From: Prorocentrum cordatum
Lineage: Eukaryota; Sar; Dinophyceae; Prorocentrales; Prorocentraceae
Assembly: GCA_963575745.1 (NCBI GenBank)
Contig: CAUYUJ010012091.1
Location: forward strand, 219,004-283,003
Length of the DNA: 64,000 nucleotides
Direction of reading: 5' to 3'
The translations under genes were made by a program, and so were the position numbers. Of this stretch, positions 54,389-64,000 are shown piece after piece; position 1 is the first letter of the stretch, and each line of letters begins with the position of its first letter. Under the pieces are notes generated by a model. It searched no databases and had not been told where the DNA came from. It saw only the letters and a program-made list of their open reading frames with translations.

Positions 54389-56120
54389 TGCATTGTTCCC
54401 CACCACCCATTTCGGCACACCCCTCACACGTTTCGTGGCCCCATAGGGAGCTCCACCGAAGGCCCCAGTGGCAGGGTCCGCTTGCCTCCCCACCACCCAT
54501 GTCGGCACACCCCTCACACGTTTCGTGGCCCCATAGGGAGCTCCACCGAAGGCCCGAGGGCTGCCGCCCGCATGCGTCCCCAACACCCATTTCGGCACAC
54601 CCCTCACACGTTTCGTGGCCCCATAGGGAGCTCCACCGAAGGCCCCATGGCTGCCGTCCGCATGCGTCCCGCACACCCATTTCGGCACACCCCTCACACG
54701 TTTCGTGGCCCCATAGGGAGCTCCACCGAAGGCCCCATGGCTGCCGTCCGCATGCGTCCCGCACACCCATTTCGGCACACCCCTCACTCGTTTCGTGGCC
54801 CCACAGGGAGCTCCACCGAAGGCCCCAGTGCTGCCGTCCGCATGCGTCCCGCACTCCCATTTCGGCACACCCCTCACACGTTTCGTGGCCCCACAGGGAG
54901 CTCCACCGAAGGCCCCAGTGCTGCCGTCCGCATGCGTCCCGCACACCCATTTCGGCACACCCCTCACACGTTTCGTGGCCCCATAGGGAGCTCCACCGAA
55001 GGCCCCAGTGGCAGGGTCCGCATGCCTTCCCACCACCCATTTCGGCACACCCCTCACACGTTTCGTGGCCCCATAGGGAGCTCCACCGAAGGCCCCAGTG
55101 GCTGCGTTCGCATGCCTCCCCACCACCCATGTCGGCACACCCCTCACACGTTTCGTGGCCCCATAGGGAGCTCCACCGAAGGCCCCAGTGGCAGGGTCCG
55201 CTTGCTCCCCACCAACCATTTCGGCACACCCTCACACGTTTCGTGGCCCCATAGGGAGCTCCATTGAAGGCCCCAGTGACTGGGTTCGCATGCCTCCCCA
55301 CCACCCATTTCGGCACACCCCTCACACGTTTCGTGGCACCATAGGGAGCTCCACTGAAGGCCCCAGTGACTGGGTTCGCATGCGCCCCCACACCCATTTC
55401 GGCACACTCCTCACACGTTTCGTGGCACCATAGGGAGCTCCACCGAAGGCCCCTGTGGCAGGGTTTGCATTGTTCCCCACCACCCATTTCGGCACACCCC
55501 TCACACGTTTGGTGGCCCCATAGGGAGCTCCACTGAAGGCCCCAGTGACTGGGTTCGCATGCCTCCCCACCATCCATGTCGGCACACCCCTCACACGTTT
55601 CGTGGCCCCATAGGGAGCTCCACCGAAGGCCCCAGTGGCAGGGTCCGCATGCTCCCCACCACCCATTTCGGCACACCCCTCACACGTTTCGTGGCCCCAT
55701 AGGGAGCTCCACCGAAGGCCCCAGTGACTGGGTTCGCATGCCTCCCCACCACCCATTTCGGCACACCCCTCACACGTTTCGTGGCACCATAGGGAGCTCC
55801 ACCGAAGGCCCCAGTGGCTGCGTTCGCATGCCGCCCCCCGCACCCATTTCGGCACACTCCTCACACGTTTCGTGGCCCCACAAGGAGCTCCACCGAAGGC
55901 CCCAGTGGCTGCGTTCGCATGCCGCCCCCACACCAACTTCGGTGCACCCCTCACACGTTTCGTGGCCCCATAAGGAGCTCCACCGAAGGCCCCAGTGGCA
56001 ACGTTCGCATGCGCCCCCACACCCATTTCGGCACACCCCTCAAACGATTCGTGGCCCCATAGGGAGATCCACCGAAGACGGTACTCACACCAGCATTATT
56101 CACAACTGCATATGGTTGGG
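54234..56120 (-). mobile_element. Element B: inverted copy of element A with 19 units of the 90-bp minisatellite and (ATC)n
   Basis: The flanks match A in reverse complement (CCCAACCATCCTGTGG and CGTTTTGAAGAGACGG at the left; CAACTGCATATGGTTGGG at the right). 'CCCTCACACGTTTCGTGG' starts near 54421 and recurs every 90 bp (three or four spacings of 89) to 56037. (ATC)n lies at 54328-54388, where A has a G-rich stretch. The 568-codon minus-strand ORF is a repeat translation. Confidence 0.88.
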
Positions 56121-57008
56121 TCCTTCGCCAGGCTAATTTGTTTGTGACTCGTGGGGTTTTGTCAGCCAGGCTCTTCAGGGGTGCGGGATCTTCCGGACCC
56201 CCTGGGGGTCCTGGAGGCTTCCTGGAGGCCTGGAGAACCGTCGGAAGGATGTCTCGGGCTGCGCGGGAGCGTGTCGGGCCGTTCTTTACGTTCTGGGGGT
56301 TCCTTGGGGTCGTCTTGGGCTGTCCTTGGGCGTCTTGGGGGACCCCCGGTTGTGTGTGCAAAGTCAGAGCCTCAATTTAGTCATCAACCTCGCATTATTC
56401 CTGGTGTGATCAACCGGAAAACTCCCTTTCTCTCCGCTTCTGCTCCTCGGTGCGCCGCTCGCGCTCCCCTCCGGCTCTTATCCTTCGCCCCCCTTCTCTA
56501 TCCTTAGCCGCTCCCTGCTCCAATTGTCCATCATTCGCTTGGCCCGGAGGTGGCCCTCGAGGCTTTGGCATCGGACCTCCCTTCCTCTCATCTTCGCCCC
56601 CCCCCCCCCCCTTGCGCGACTGTCCAGACCGTTGCGCCCCCGGCGAAAAATTCGCGAGAGTCCGGGCCCCCCGCGAAGAATCCGCGAGAGTCCCGCGAAA
56701 GATTCGCGTGAGTCCTTCGCGCCATGCGTTGTCTTCTGAGGCGCCCCCCGGGCTACCTCGCCCCCGTGAACCCCCCCCCCTGGGCGATTCGCGAGGGCTG
56801 TTCCCGCGCGAGACCACCCTGGGCGACTCGTGCAGGAATTGGGCGGCGGAGACCCCCCTGGGCGACTCCACCGCTCGGACCGACCCCCTTGGGGCGAGTC
56901 GGCCCGTCCTGGACCCTCCCCGGGCGATCCAGGACCCCCCGCACCCTCCCAGGCGAGCGGGTCTACGGGAAATGCCCCCGCCGAAACTCCCCTTTTTGGA
57001 GGAACTTC
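56121..57008. other. No gene; GC-rich with short 'CGCGAGAGTCC' repeats
   Basis: 56640-56720 repeats 'CGCGAGAGTCC' and 'GCGAAGAATC' words. 56180-56350 is TCTTGGG-type. Confidence 0.5.
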
Positions 57009-57194
57009 TGACGAACCAACAACACACCCCCATATCCATAGGGGGGTCGGAGAGGGCTACGGGTGCGCGTTGTCGGATGGGGGTCCCCGCCCGAACGCTC
57101 CCAGGGTCCGACAACCAGCACCCATACCTATAGCCAGTCCTCCTCCCAACGACCCCCCTATGGGTATGGGTGTGTGTGTGTTGTTCGTTCGTCA
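57009..57194. mobile_element. Foldback (MITE-like) element, 186 bp, about 43-bp inverted ends
   Basis: The ends TGACGAAC...GTTCGTCA enclose complementary stretches (ACACACCCCCATATCC and GGGTATGGGTGTGTGT; ATAGGGGGGTCG and CGACCCCCCTAT). An inner pair GTTGTCGGA/TCCGACAAC follows. Confidence 0.8.
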
Positions 57195-57469
57195 ACTTTG
57201 GCAGGGGCTATCCGCGCCGGGGCGGCAGTCGAACCCCCCCGCACGATCGACCGCGGTAGATCCCTCCCACATAAGAAAATACCAAACACATAAAAAATAA
57301 AACAACACAATGCAACACACATGAAAACACACACACACGCAAACACTCACACACACACACACAAAAAAAACACCGGACGGAACATACAAAAAAACACAGG
57401 AACACACACAAACCACACACAACAATGACTAAATTATGGATCTGACTTTGCACACCTCACTCCCGAAAA
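57195..57469. other. No gene; CA/AAC-rich at 57290-57425
   Basis: Loosely repetitive ACACAC and AAAACAC words. Confidence 0.6.
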
Positions 57470-58900
57470 CCGGGAGGCGCGGTACCGGCCAGATGTCAGG
57501 GGATGTGCGGGATCCCCGACTGGGAGTCCATTTTTACAAAAAAAAATAATTCTTTGACGTTTTTCTTCAAAATCCTCGATCTTCACGGGTTGTAAGCGGG
57601 AAAACGTGATAAGGGAACAGTAATAGAAAACCATTGGAAATCGACGAGTTTACCCTCTTTGGGCTCTCTCGGGACTGCTTGAGAGCATCTTCGGCTGTTC
57701 TTTTGCATTTGAGGGGTTTTTGGGGCTGTCTTGGGGCGTCCTGGAGCGTTTTGGGAGTTCCCCGGGAGGCCGGGGAGCGCGTTACTGGGTGCCTCTTCGG
57801 CAATTTTGAGTTTTTTTTGGCCTGTCTTGGACCCGTCCTGAGAGTCTTTTGGCCGGTTTTGGGGCGGTCTTGGACCGTTGGAAGCTCGGAAACGCGAGAA
57901 GGCCAAAAACATCGAAACAAAAAAAACACAATCGGCGATTTTGACCCGGTACGCCTCTCGGACCTCTCTTGGGACCTTCGAGAGGCCTCCTGGAGGCTTA
58001 GAGAGCCGTCGGAAGGGTGTCTCGGGCTGCTTGGGAGCGTCTTTGGCAGTTACGTTCTGGGGGCTCCTTGGGGTCGCCTTGGGCTGTCCCTCGGTGTCCT
58101 GGGGTCTCACCCCGCGAAGCTTGGAGGTGCGGTACCGGCCAGATGTCAGTGGGACCCCCGAGTAGGAGCCCCATTTTGAAGCAACAAATGAATTCTGGGA
58201 ATTCTTTTTTTTCTCGAAATCCTCGATCTTCGAGGATTGGAAGCGGGAAAACATGAGAAGGCGAAAAACATTAGAACAACCACAGGAAATCAACGATTTG
58301 ACCGTCTTTGGGCTCTCTCGGGACGGCTCTCGCAGCTCTCTTTGGCTGTTCTTGGACCCTCGTCGCGGTATTTTTGGGCCTCTCAGGGATCGGGGGTGTG
58401 TTTGGGGCCTCTGAGGGGTCCCGGAGGCCTCTCGGAGGTCTCTTGAAACCTCCTGCTCCCGCTCTTGGCCCATCTTGGGCCTGTGCTGGGGTGGTCTGGG
58501 GCTGTCCTGGGCGCCTCCTCGGCGGTCTTGTAGCCTTCTTGGCCCGTCTTGGGGCCGTCCTGAGGGTCTCTTGGGTGGTCTTGGGGCGGTTTTGGGAGCC
58601 TCTTCGGCGCTCTTGGACCGTTGGAAGCTCGAAAACGCAAGAAGCCAAAAACATTGAAAAAACAATGACAATCGACGATTTTGGCCTCTTCGGGCCGTCC
58701 CGGGACGCCTGTCGGACCTCTCTTGGGGTCTCTTGGAGGTTACCTGGGAGCCTCGAGAGCCGTCGGAAGGCTGACTCGGGCTGCTTGGGAGCGTCTTGGA
58801 CCATCCTTTCGCATTCTGGGTGCTCCTGGAAGTCGTCTTCGGCCCTCCTGGAGCGCTGGGGAGGCTCCCAGGAACGGCCGGGGAAGCGGTACCGGGAGCG
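57470..58900. repeat. Higher-order tandem repeat, about 2.5 modules
   Basis: 'GCGGTACCGGCCAGATGTCA' occurs at about 57480 and 58128. The A-rich module 'GGAAGC.CG.AAACG.GAGAAGGC' followed by 'CGATTTTGACC' recurs near 57880, 58235 and 58625, and its reverse complement occurs in the LINE insert at 33790-33880 and 35940-36030. Confidence 0.7.
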
Positions 58901-58959
58901 TCCCCAGATGTGGCAGGGAGGTGTGGCATTCGGGGCCAGGGGGGGGGGCGGTATTTATT

Positions 58960-59215
58960 CATTTGTTGATTTATTTACTTAATGATGTATGTATAAATGT
59001 ATTTATGTATGCATTCGTTCGCTTATTCATACATTTCATAATTTTACGTATGTATATGCACATATAGATATATGTATATATGTGTATATATATATATATA
59101 TATGTGTATATATATATGTATGTATATGTACATATATATACACATACAGATATATGTATGTATAATTATATATAATTATATATATACACATATATATATA
59201 TGAAAGAGCGTGTTC
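58960..59215. repeat. AT-rich (TATG)n/(TA)n tract
   Basis: TTTATTTATG and TATATATG words. Confidence 0.85.
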
Positions 59216-59224
59216 TACCGCTGC

Positions 59225-60175
59225 TGGCGGAAAACCGGGGGGGGTCACTACCGGTTCGAACCCCTCCCCCCCCCCCCCTCCGGAAAACCGGGGGGGGTCA
59301 CTACCGGTTCGAACCCCTCCCCCCCCCCCCCAGTTCATCATGAAAAGGGGGGGGGTCACTACCGGTTCGAACCCCCCCTCCCCTCGAAAACCGAGTGGGG
59401 GTGCGGACAGTGGTGGGGACGGTGTTGGTGGGGACAGTGGTGAGGGGACAGCGGGACAGTGGTGGGGACAGTGGGACAGTGGGACAGTGGTGGGACAGTG
59501 GTGGGGACGGTAGTGGTGGGGACAGTGGTGGGGACAATGGTGGGAACAGGGGGGACAGTGGACAGTGGTGGGGACGGTGGTGGTGGGGACAGTGGTGGTG
59601 AGGACAGTGGGAATGAGGTGGAAACAGTGGGATAGTGGAGGGTACAATGGTGGTGGGGACAGTGGTAAAGGCGGTGGCGAGGACGGCGGTGGGACAATGG
59701 GACAGAGGTACAGTGGGGACAGTGGTGGGGACAGTGGGGACAGTGGTGGAAACAGTGGGACAGCTCAGTGGGACACCGGAGGAGTCAGTGGGACAGTGGG
59801 GACAGTGGGGATAGGCAGTGGTTGGGTCCGTGGAGACAGTGGGGAGAGTGGAACCGTGGTGGGAACAGTGCGACAGTGGTGGGGGCATTGGTGGGGACAA
59901 TAGGGACGGTGGTGGAACCAGTGGGGACAGTGCAGTGAGGACAGTGGTGCTGGGAACAACAGTGGGGGATGTGATGCGAGCGGTGGTAGGGACCGGGAGT
60001 CGTTTGCTCGCGGTGCGCGGGGGGGGGGGTCGAACCGGTAGTGACCCCCCTCCGGTTTTCGAGGGGGGGGGGTAGTGTCACCAAAAGGTTTTACGGATCC
60101 GGACGGGGGGGGGAGGGGGGTTTCGAACGGTAGTAACCCCCCCGGAGTTTTCGATGGGGCGAGGGGGGGGGGGGA
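59225..60175. mobile_element. Foldback element enclosing (GGGGACAGTGGT)n minisatellite
   Basis: The left side has three tandem copies of 'GGTCACTACCGGTTCGAACC' (near 59237, 59297 and 59356). The right side has the inverse 'GTCGAACCGGTAGTGACCCC' near 60030 and a diverged copy near 60123. Between them lies about 570 bp of GGGACAGTGG repeats. Confidence 0.8.
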
Positions 60176-60336
60176 GAGGGTTAGGGGAGGAGGGCGTTTT
60201 GCAGGGGGGGAACGGGGGGGGTTCAGAGGGGGGGGGGGATTTCGGTAGGGGGGGGGAGACCCCGGGTTCCGGAGAGGGATTTTGTGGGCAATTTTCCAGT
60301 AAAGCGGGTGTGGTTTCACGCTAATCTCTCTCCTCG

Positions 60337-60355
<19 letters not shown>
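60176..60355. other. No gene; G-rich then (CT)n
   Basis: (CT)n at 60331-60357. Confidence 0.5.
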
Positions 60356-60402
<47 letters not shown>

Positions 60403-60410
60403 TGTATGTA

Positions 60411-60441
<31 letters not shown>

Positions 60442-60540
60442 GTGTGTGTATGTGTGTGTATGTATGTATGTATGTATGTATGTATGTATGTATGTATGTA
60501 TGTATGTATGTATGTATGTATGTATGTATGTGTGTGCGTG
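60356..60540. repeat. (TA)n then (GTAT)n/(GTGTAT)n microsatellite
   Basis: TATGTATG repeats, with GTGTAT in the middle. Confidence 0.95.
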
Positions 60541-61039
60541 TTCTACGAACGTCGGCTTTTGCATTGGGCCCCTGATGGGGCCCCGGGGCCATCAAGCATG
60601 GATCCGGGACGAAAACAATGCCCCCTGGGAAGGGGCTGGGACCTCTTGGGGCCGCAAATTGAACAACCATCGCCGGATGTCTGGCGACGTGGATTCCGAT
60701 TTCGACCCGATCCGATCCGATCCGATCTGGCGCGAGCCCATTCTCTCTCTGGTCTGCGGCGACGGGGCCCGATCCGCGATCCCGGGCGATCCGATCCCGA
60801 TCCGATTCCGCGAAGATCGGGGCGCGCCGATTTCGCGATCCGGTCCAGCTCGGGCTTGCAAGGCGGCGCGCAGACCGGGGGTGGGGCTTGCGGGCCTCTC
60901 GGGGCTTTCGGGTTGGACTCTTGGAGGCCCCCCAGAAGGCCTTCGGAGGGGTCCGGGGGCCTCCGCAGGACCGCGGGGACCTCCTGGAGATGTCCAGAAG
61001 ATCGAGCATCAGGGGTTCTCTTTGTTCCCCAACTTGTCT
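60541..61039. other. No gene; contains short (CGATC)n
   Basis: 60700-60830 is loosely repetitive around 'CGATCCGATC'. Confidence 0.5.
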
Positions 61040-61565
61040 GTATCGGAGGTGAGGGGGTGAGATCGAAGTGGAACGGGTAGCCCCCCACCGGGAAATCGGT
61101 TTGAGCTTCGGGTTCGCGTCGCGAGTGCGGGCGAGGCGAAGCTGCGCGGGCGGGCGAGAAGAATATACCCTTCTCTGGCTGGGGCGCGGCGAGGACGGAA
61201 GTCCGCCCCACAGGTCCCGGGGATGTCCCGCCGTAGTGTCGTGACGGTGTCCTTGGGTGTCCCGTGGTGTCCCGCGGTGTCTCGCGGTGTCTGTGTCTCG
61301 CGGTGTCCTGTGGTGTCCCGTGATGATGTCCATGGTGTCCCGTGGTGAGCCGCGGTGTCCCGCCGTGGTGTCCCGATGGTGTCCCGATGGTGTCCCGATG
61401 GTGTCCCGTGTTGTTACGTGGTGTCCCGTGGTGTCCCGCCGTGGCGTCCCGTGGTGTCCCGCGGTGTCCCGTGGTGTCCCGTGCTGTCCCATTGTGTTCC
61501 GTGGTGTCCCGCGGTGTCCCGTGGTGTCCCATGTTGTCCCGCGGTGTCCCGTGGTGTCCCGTGAG
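61040..61565 (-). mobile_element. Composite element, inverted tail and (CGGTGTCCC)n (copy F)
   Basis: 61040-61165 is the inverse of the 8330-8450 tail. 61250-61565 is about 35 copies of CGGTGTCCC/TGGTGTCCC, the inverse of CGGGACACC. Confidence 0.78.
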
Positions 61566-61909
61566 ATCGATTTTCATCAAACTGTGATCGATGATGAGAT
61601 TGATAGTGAGATCGATGGTGAGATCGATAGTGAGATCAATCGTGGGATCAACAGTCTGATCGATAGCGAGATCGTTTGTGAGGTCGATTGTGAGTTCGAT
61701 CGTGAGATCCATAGTGAGGTCAATAGTGAAATCGATAATGGGATAGTGGTCGATTGCGAGATCGATAAGGCGATCGATAGTGCGATCGATAGCGAGATCC
61801 TCAGTGAGATTGATAGTGAAAGCGATACTGTGATCGATTGAGTGAGGTGCTGGTTCCTCCATCCCCATCGAACCTCCTTGTCACCCGAAGGGTGGTGGCC
61901 GTATAGGTA
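61566..61909 (-). mobile_element. Composite element, inverted (GAT..GTGA)n array and head (copy D)
   Basis: GATCGATAGTGA-type 12-bp units up to 61841, then the inverse of the head at 5103 (GAACCTCC, CACCCGAAGGGTGG, CGTATAGGTA). Confidence 0.78.
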
Positions 61910-62430
61910 AGGGAGAGAAAATGCTTCAATCGTCGGCTGAGGGAGCCTGGGCATCCGAAATCGGTGGTCCATCGTAGCCCTCCATCGTGAACTGTGTGAA
62001 GTTGTTTCAGGGTTTTCTGAGGCAAGGGTGTCATTTTTGGGGAGCCCGCTTCGGACGCGCTCGCTTCTGTTGGGCCTCACCCAGGCGCCCCTCGGACCTC
62101 AGAGGAGGAGAAGATACCGATACCGCGTTGCAGCGGCCGAATTCGCCTCGGAATCCTGGTAAGAGCACGTCCTGGGAGAGGTCCTGAGAGTACCGGTACT
62201 CCTGACCTTACAGTGTGCCAACACATAAGCCTTCAGACCTAAAAACCCATCAGGACTGCCCACGTCCTCGACCAGGATTCCCGTTCAAGCCCCGTGCTAT
62301 CTTGGCAATGTCTTGGAAGACCGCAGGGATTTGTCGGATATGGCTCCGCATGACGACACCTGTCTGCACTTTTGCTCACAGGCGCAAGCGAGCCCCGTGG
62401 CGAGACGCAGGGAGCAGAGGAGGAGGGGGG
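61910..62430. other. No gene recognised
   Basis: Unique sequence. Confidence 0.4.
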
Positions 62431-62860
62431 AGGAGAAGGTGGCAGGGTCCTGCCCTCCTCCCCTCATCCCCTCCTCCCCTCCTCCTCCTCCTCCTCCTCG
62501 TCCTCCTGCTCCTCCTCCTCCTCCTCCTCCTCCTCCTCCCCCTCCTCCTTCCTTCCTCCTCCTCCCTTCCTCCTCCTCCTCCTCCTCCGCCTCCTCCTCC
62601 TCCTCGTCGGCCCGCAGAGGATCTGCGCGGCGGCGCGCGGCGGCACGCGGCACGGGCGTGCGCGTGGCGCAGGCGGGCGCTGGACCGCAGTGGTCGCCAG
62701 CGAGAGTCTCCTGAAAGTCCGGTGGCGTGTCTCCTCCTCTCTCCTCTCCTCCTCCCTCCTCCCCTCCTCCCCTCCTCCCCTCCTCTCCTCCTCTCCTCCT
62801 CTCCTCCTCCTCCTCCTCCCTCCTCCTCCTCCCTCCTCCTCCTCTTCCTCCTCCTTTCGA
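62431..62860. repeat. Two (TCC)n tracts separated by about 100 bp
   Basis: 62450-62612 and 62726-62855. Confidence 0.9.
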
Positions 62861-63083
62861 TGCCGCCGATTCTATTCGATTCTTTGTCGATGGATTCCGA
62901 CTCCGATTCGATTCGATTTGGGATTCTGATCTCGGCTCCGATTTCTCAAAGGATGCCCGCTAGCCTGCCGATTTCAGCCGATTTGACTTTTCCCGACTCG
63001 TCTGCAGATTTCCGCCGATCCGATTCATTTCGATCGCCGATCCGGCTTATGCATTCGGTTCCGGGGGCGCCTGCCCCCAGGGT
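62861..63083. other. No gene; loose 'CGATTC' repeats
   Basis: GATTCGATTC words. Confidence 0.5.
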
Positions 63084-63162
63084 TCGAGTAGGGGATCGAT
63101 TACAGAACTGATTTACCCCAGAACTGATTTTCTATCGAGTCTATAGTCGATCCCCTACTCGA
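63084..63162. repeat. Perfect 16-bp inverted repeat
   Basis: TCGAGTAGGGGATCGA at 63084-63099 and its complement at 63147-63162. Confidence 0.85.
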
Positions 63163-63415
63163 GGGCTCCTTGGGCCGCCCGCGGGGGTGCGCCAAGAGAA
63201 TCGCGCTTTGGGCGCGTTGCGGGCGGGGCAGGAGTTCTGTTCTCTCGTCTCGGAACACAATGGCTATACAACGAGGGCAAAACCACGGGATTCCCCATGG
63301 GAGCAAGGCGTCAGACAGTCACACTAAGCAAAGGTTCCGGAGCCGGATCCCCCGCTCATCCGCCCAATGTCGAAACGCGGAATGATACATGCTCGTTTGT
63401 TTGTTACAAGCCCTG
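63163..63415. other. No gene recognised
   Basis: Unique sequence. Confidence 0.4.
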
Positions 63416-63461
63416 GCGAGGAGGAGGAGGAGGAGGAAGAGGAGGAGGAGGAGGAGGAGAG

Positions 63462-63515
<54 letters not shown>

Positions 63516-63900
63516 GGATGAGGATGAGGATGAGGATGAGGATGAGGATGAGGATGAGGATGAGGATGAGGATGAGGATGAGGATGAGGATGAGGATGAG
63601 GATGAGGTTGCTGCTGCTGCTGCTGCTGATGATGATGATGATGCTGATGCTGCTGCTGCTGATGATGATGATGAAGATAAAGGTGATGATGATGAGGAGG
63701 AGGATGATGAGGATAATGATGATGATGCTGATGATGATGATGCCGCTGATGATGATGTTGATGATGATGCTGATGGTGATGAGGATGATGATGATGCTGA
63801 TGATGATGATGCTGATGTTGATGATGATGATGATGATGCAGATGATGCTGATGATGATGATGATGACGATGATGATGATGATGATGATGATGACGATGAC

Positions 63901-63943
<43 letters not shown>

Positions 63944-64000
63944 GTGATGGTGATGGTGATGGTGATGGTGATGGTGATGGTGATGAGAGGAGGGAGGAGG
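63416..64000. repeat. Compound microsatellite (GGA)n, (GAT)n, (GAGGAT)n, (GGTGAT)n
   Basis: Continues off the window end. Confidence 0.95.

Noticed and set aside
53970-55676. 568-codon minus-strand ORF with 30-residue repeats
   Set aside because: Translation of the 90-bp minisatellite. The same repeat is open in several frames, and element A has no matching ORF structure.
61257-61841. 'VSRGVPWCPVVSRGVP' ORF
   Set aside because: Translation of the (CGGTGTCCC)n and GATCGATAGTGA arrays.
1-64000. Bacterial or viral origin
   Set aside because: No operons, phage or capsid genes, or Shine-Dalgarno-led genes. SL relics, poly(A) tails and LINE protein motifs are eukaryotic.

Overview
The window is nuclear DNA from a core dinoflagellate. 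The decisive sign is the dinoflagellate spliced-leader (DinoSL) sequence, which occurs as a DNA-encoded relic at 6182-6203 (22/22), 2226-2247 (21/22) and 15975-15996 (19/22). Each relic lies just upstream of an ORF that opens with a signal peptide or signal anchor. Coding density is very low. The genes are intronless, and the rest is mini- and microsatellites, foldback elements and decayed retroelements. I cannot name the genus.

Three retroposed (mRNA-derived) genes carry most of the information: (1) a prolyl-4-hydroxylase-type 2-oxoglutarate dioxygenase at 2284-3392, broken by one frameshift; (2) an intact single-pass membrane protein at 6443-7645, in a retrocopy that still has its complete SL, a short poly(A) tail and a 17-bp target-site duplication; (3) a secreted mucin-like protein at 16047-18155 with twelve 32-residue repeats and a Cys-rich C-terminus. 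SL decay suggests copy 2 is young, copy 1 intermediate and copy 3 old.

A non-LTR retrotransposon (LINE) of about 3.6 kb net runs from about 31.39 kb to a 35-nt poly(A) at 42985-43019. It has an APE endonuclease, a reverse transcriptase and a C-terminal region, all disabled. It is split inside the RT by about 8 kb of foreign repeats that begin and end in (TA)n. Elements of this kind are the plausible source of the machinery that made the retrogenes.

Layout: 0.47-1.57 kb 158-bp tandem repeats; 1.56-2.1 (GAT)n; 2.2-3.4 retrogene 1; 3.46-4.03 element A (90-bp minisatellite); 4.13-4.33 MITE-like copy; 5.1-8.47 a composite minisatellite element that hosts retrogene 2; 8.5-15.4 degenerate tandem families; 15.97-18.16 retrogene 3; 18.7-31.3 low-complexity DNA, MITE-like copies, a 0.6-kb CA/CG tract, 15-bp telomere-like arrays and a 1.15-kb GGT tract; 31.4-43.0 the LINE with its insertion; 43-54 sparse DNA with a 0.72-kb foldback element and two tandem families; 54.2-56.1 element B (inverted, larger copy of A); 57-60.2 foldback elements and a higher-order repeat; 61.0-61.9 inverted copy of the composite element without retrogene 2; 62.4-64.0 microsatellites.

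The recurrent theme is short mobile elements with unique ends and satellite interiors, found in pairs and often in opposite orientation. No rRNA, tRNA, CRISPR or prokaryotic operon structure was found. All repeat boundaries were read by eye and are approximate.
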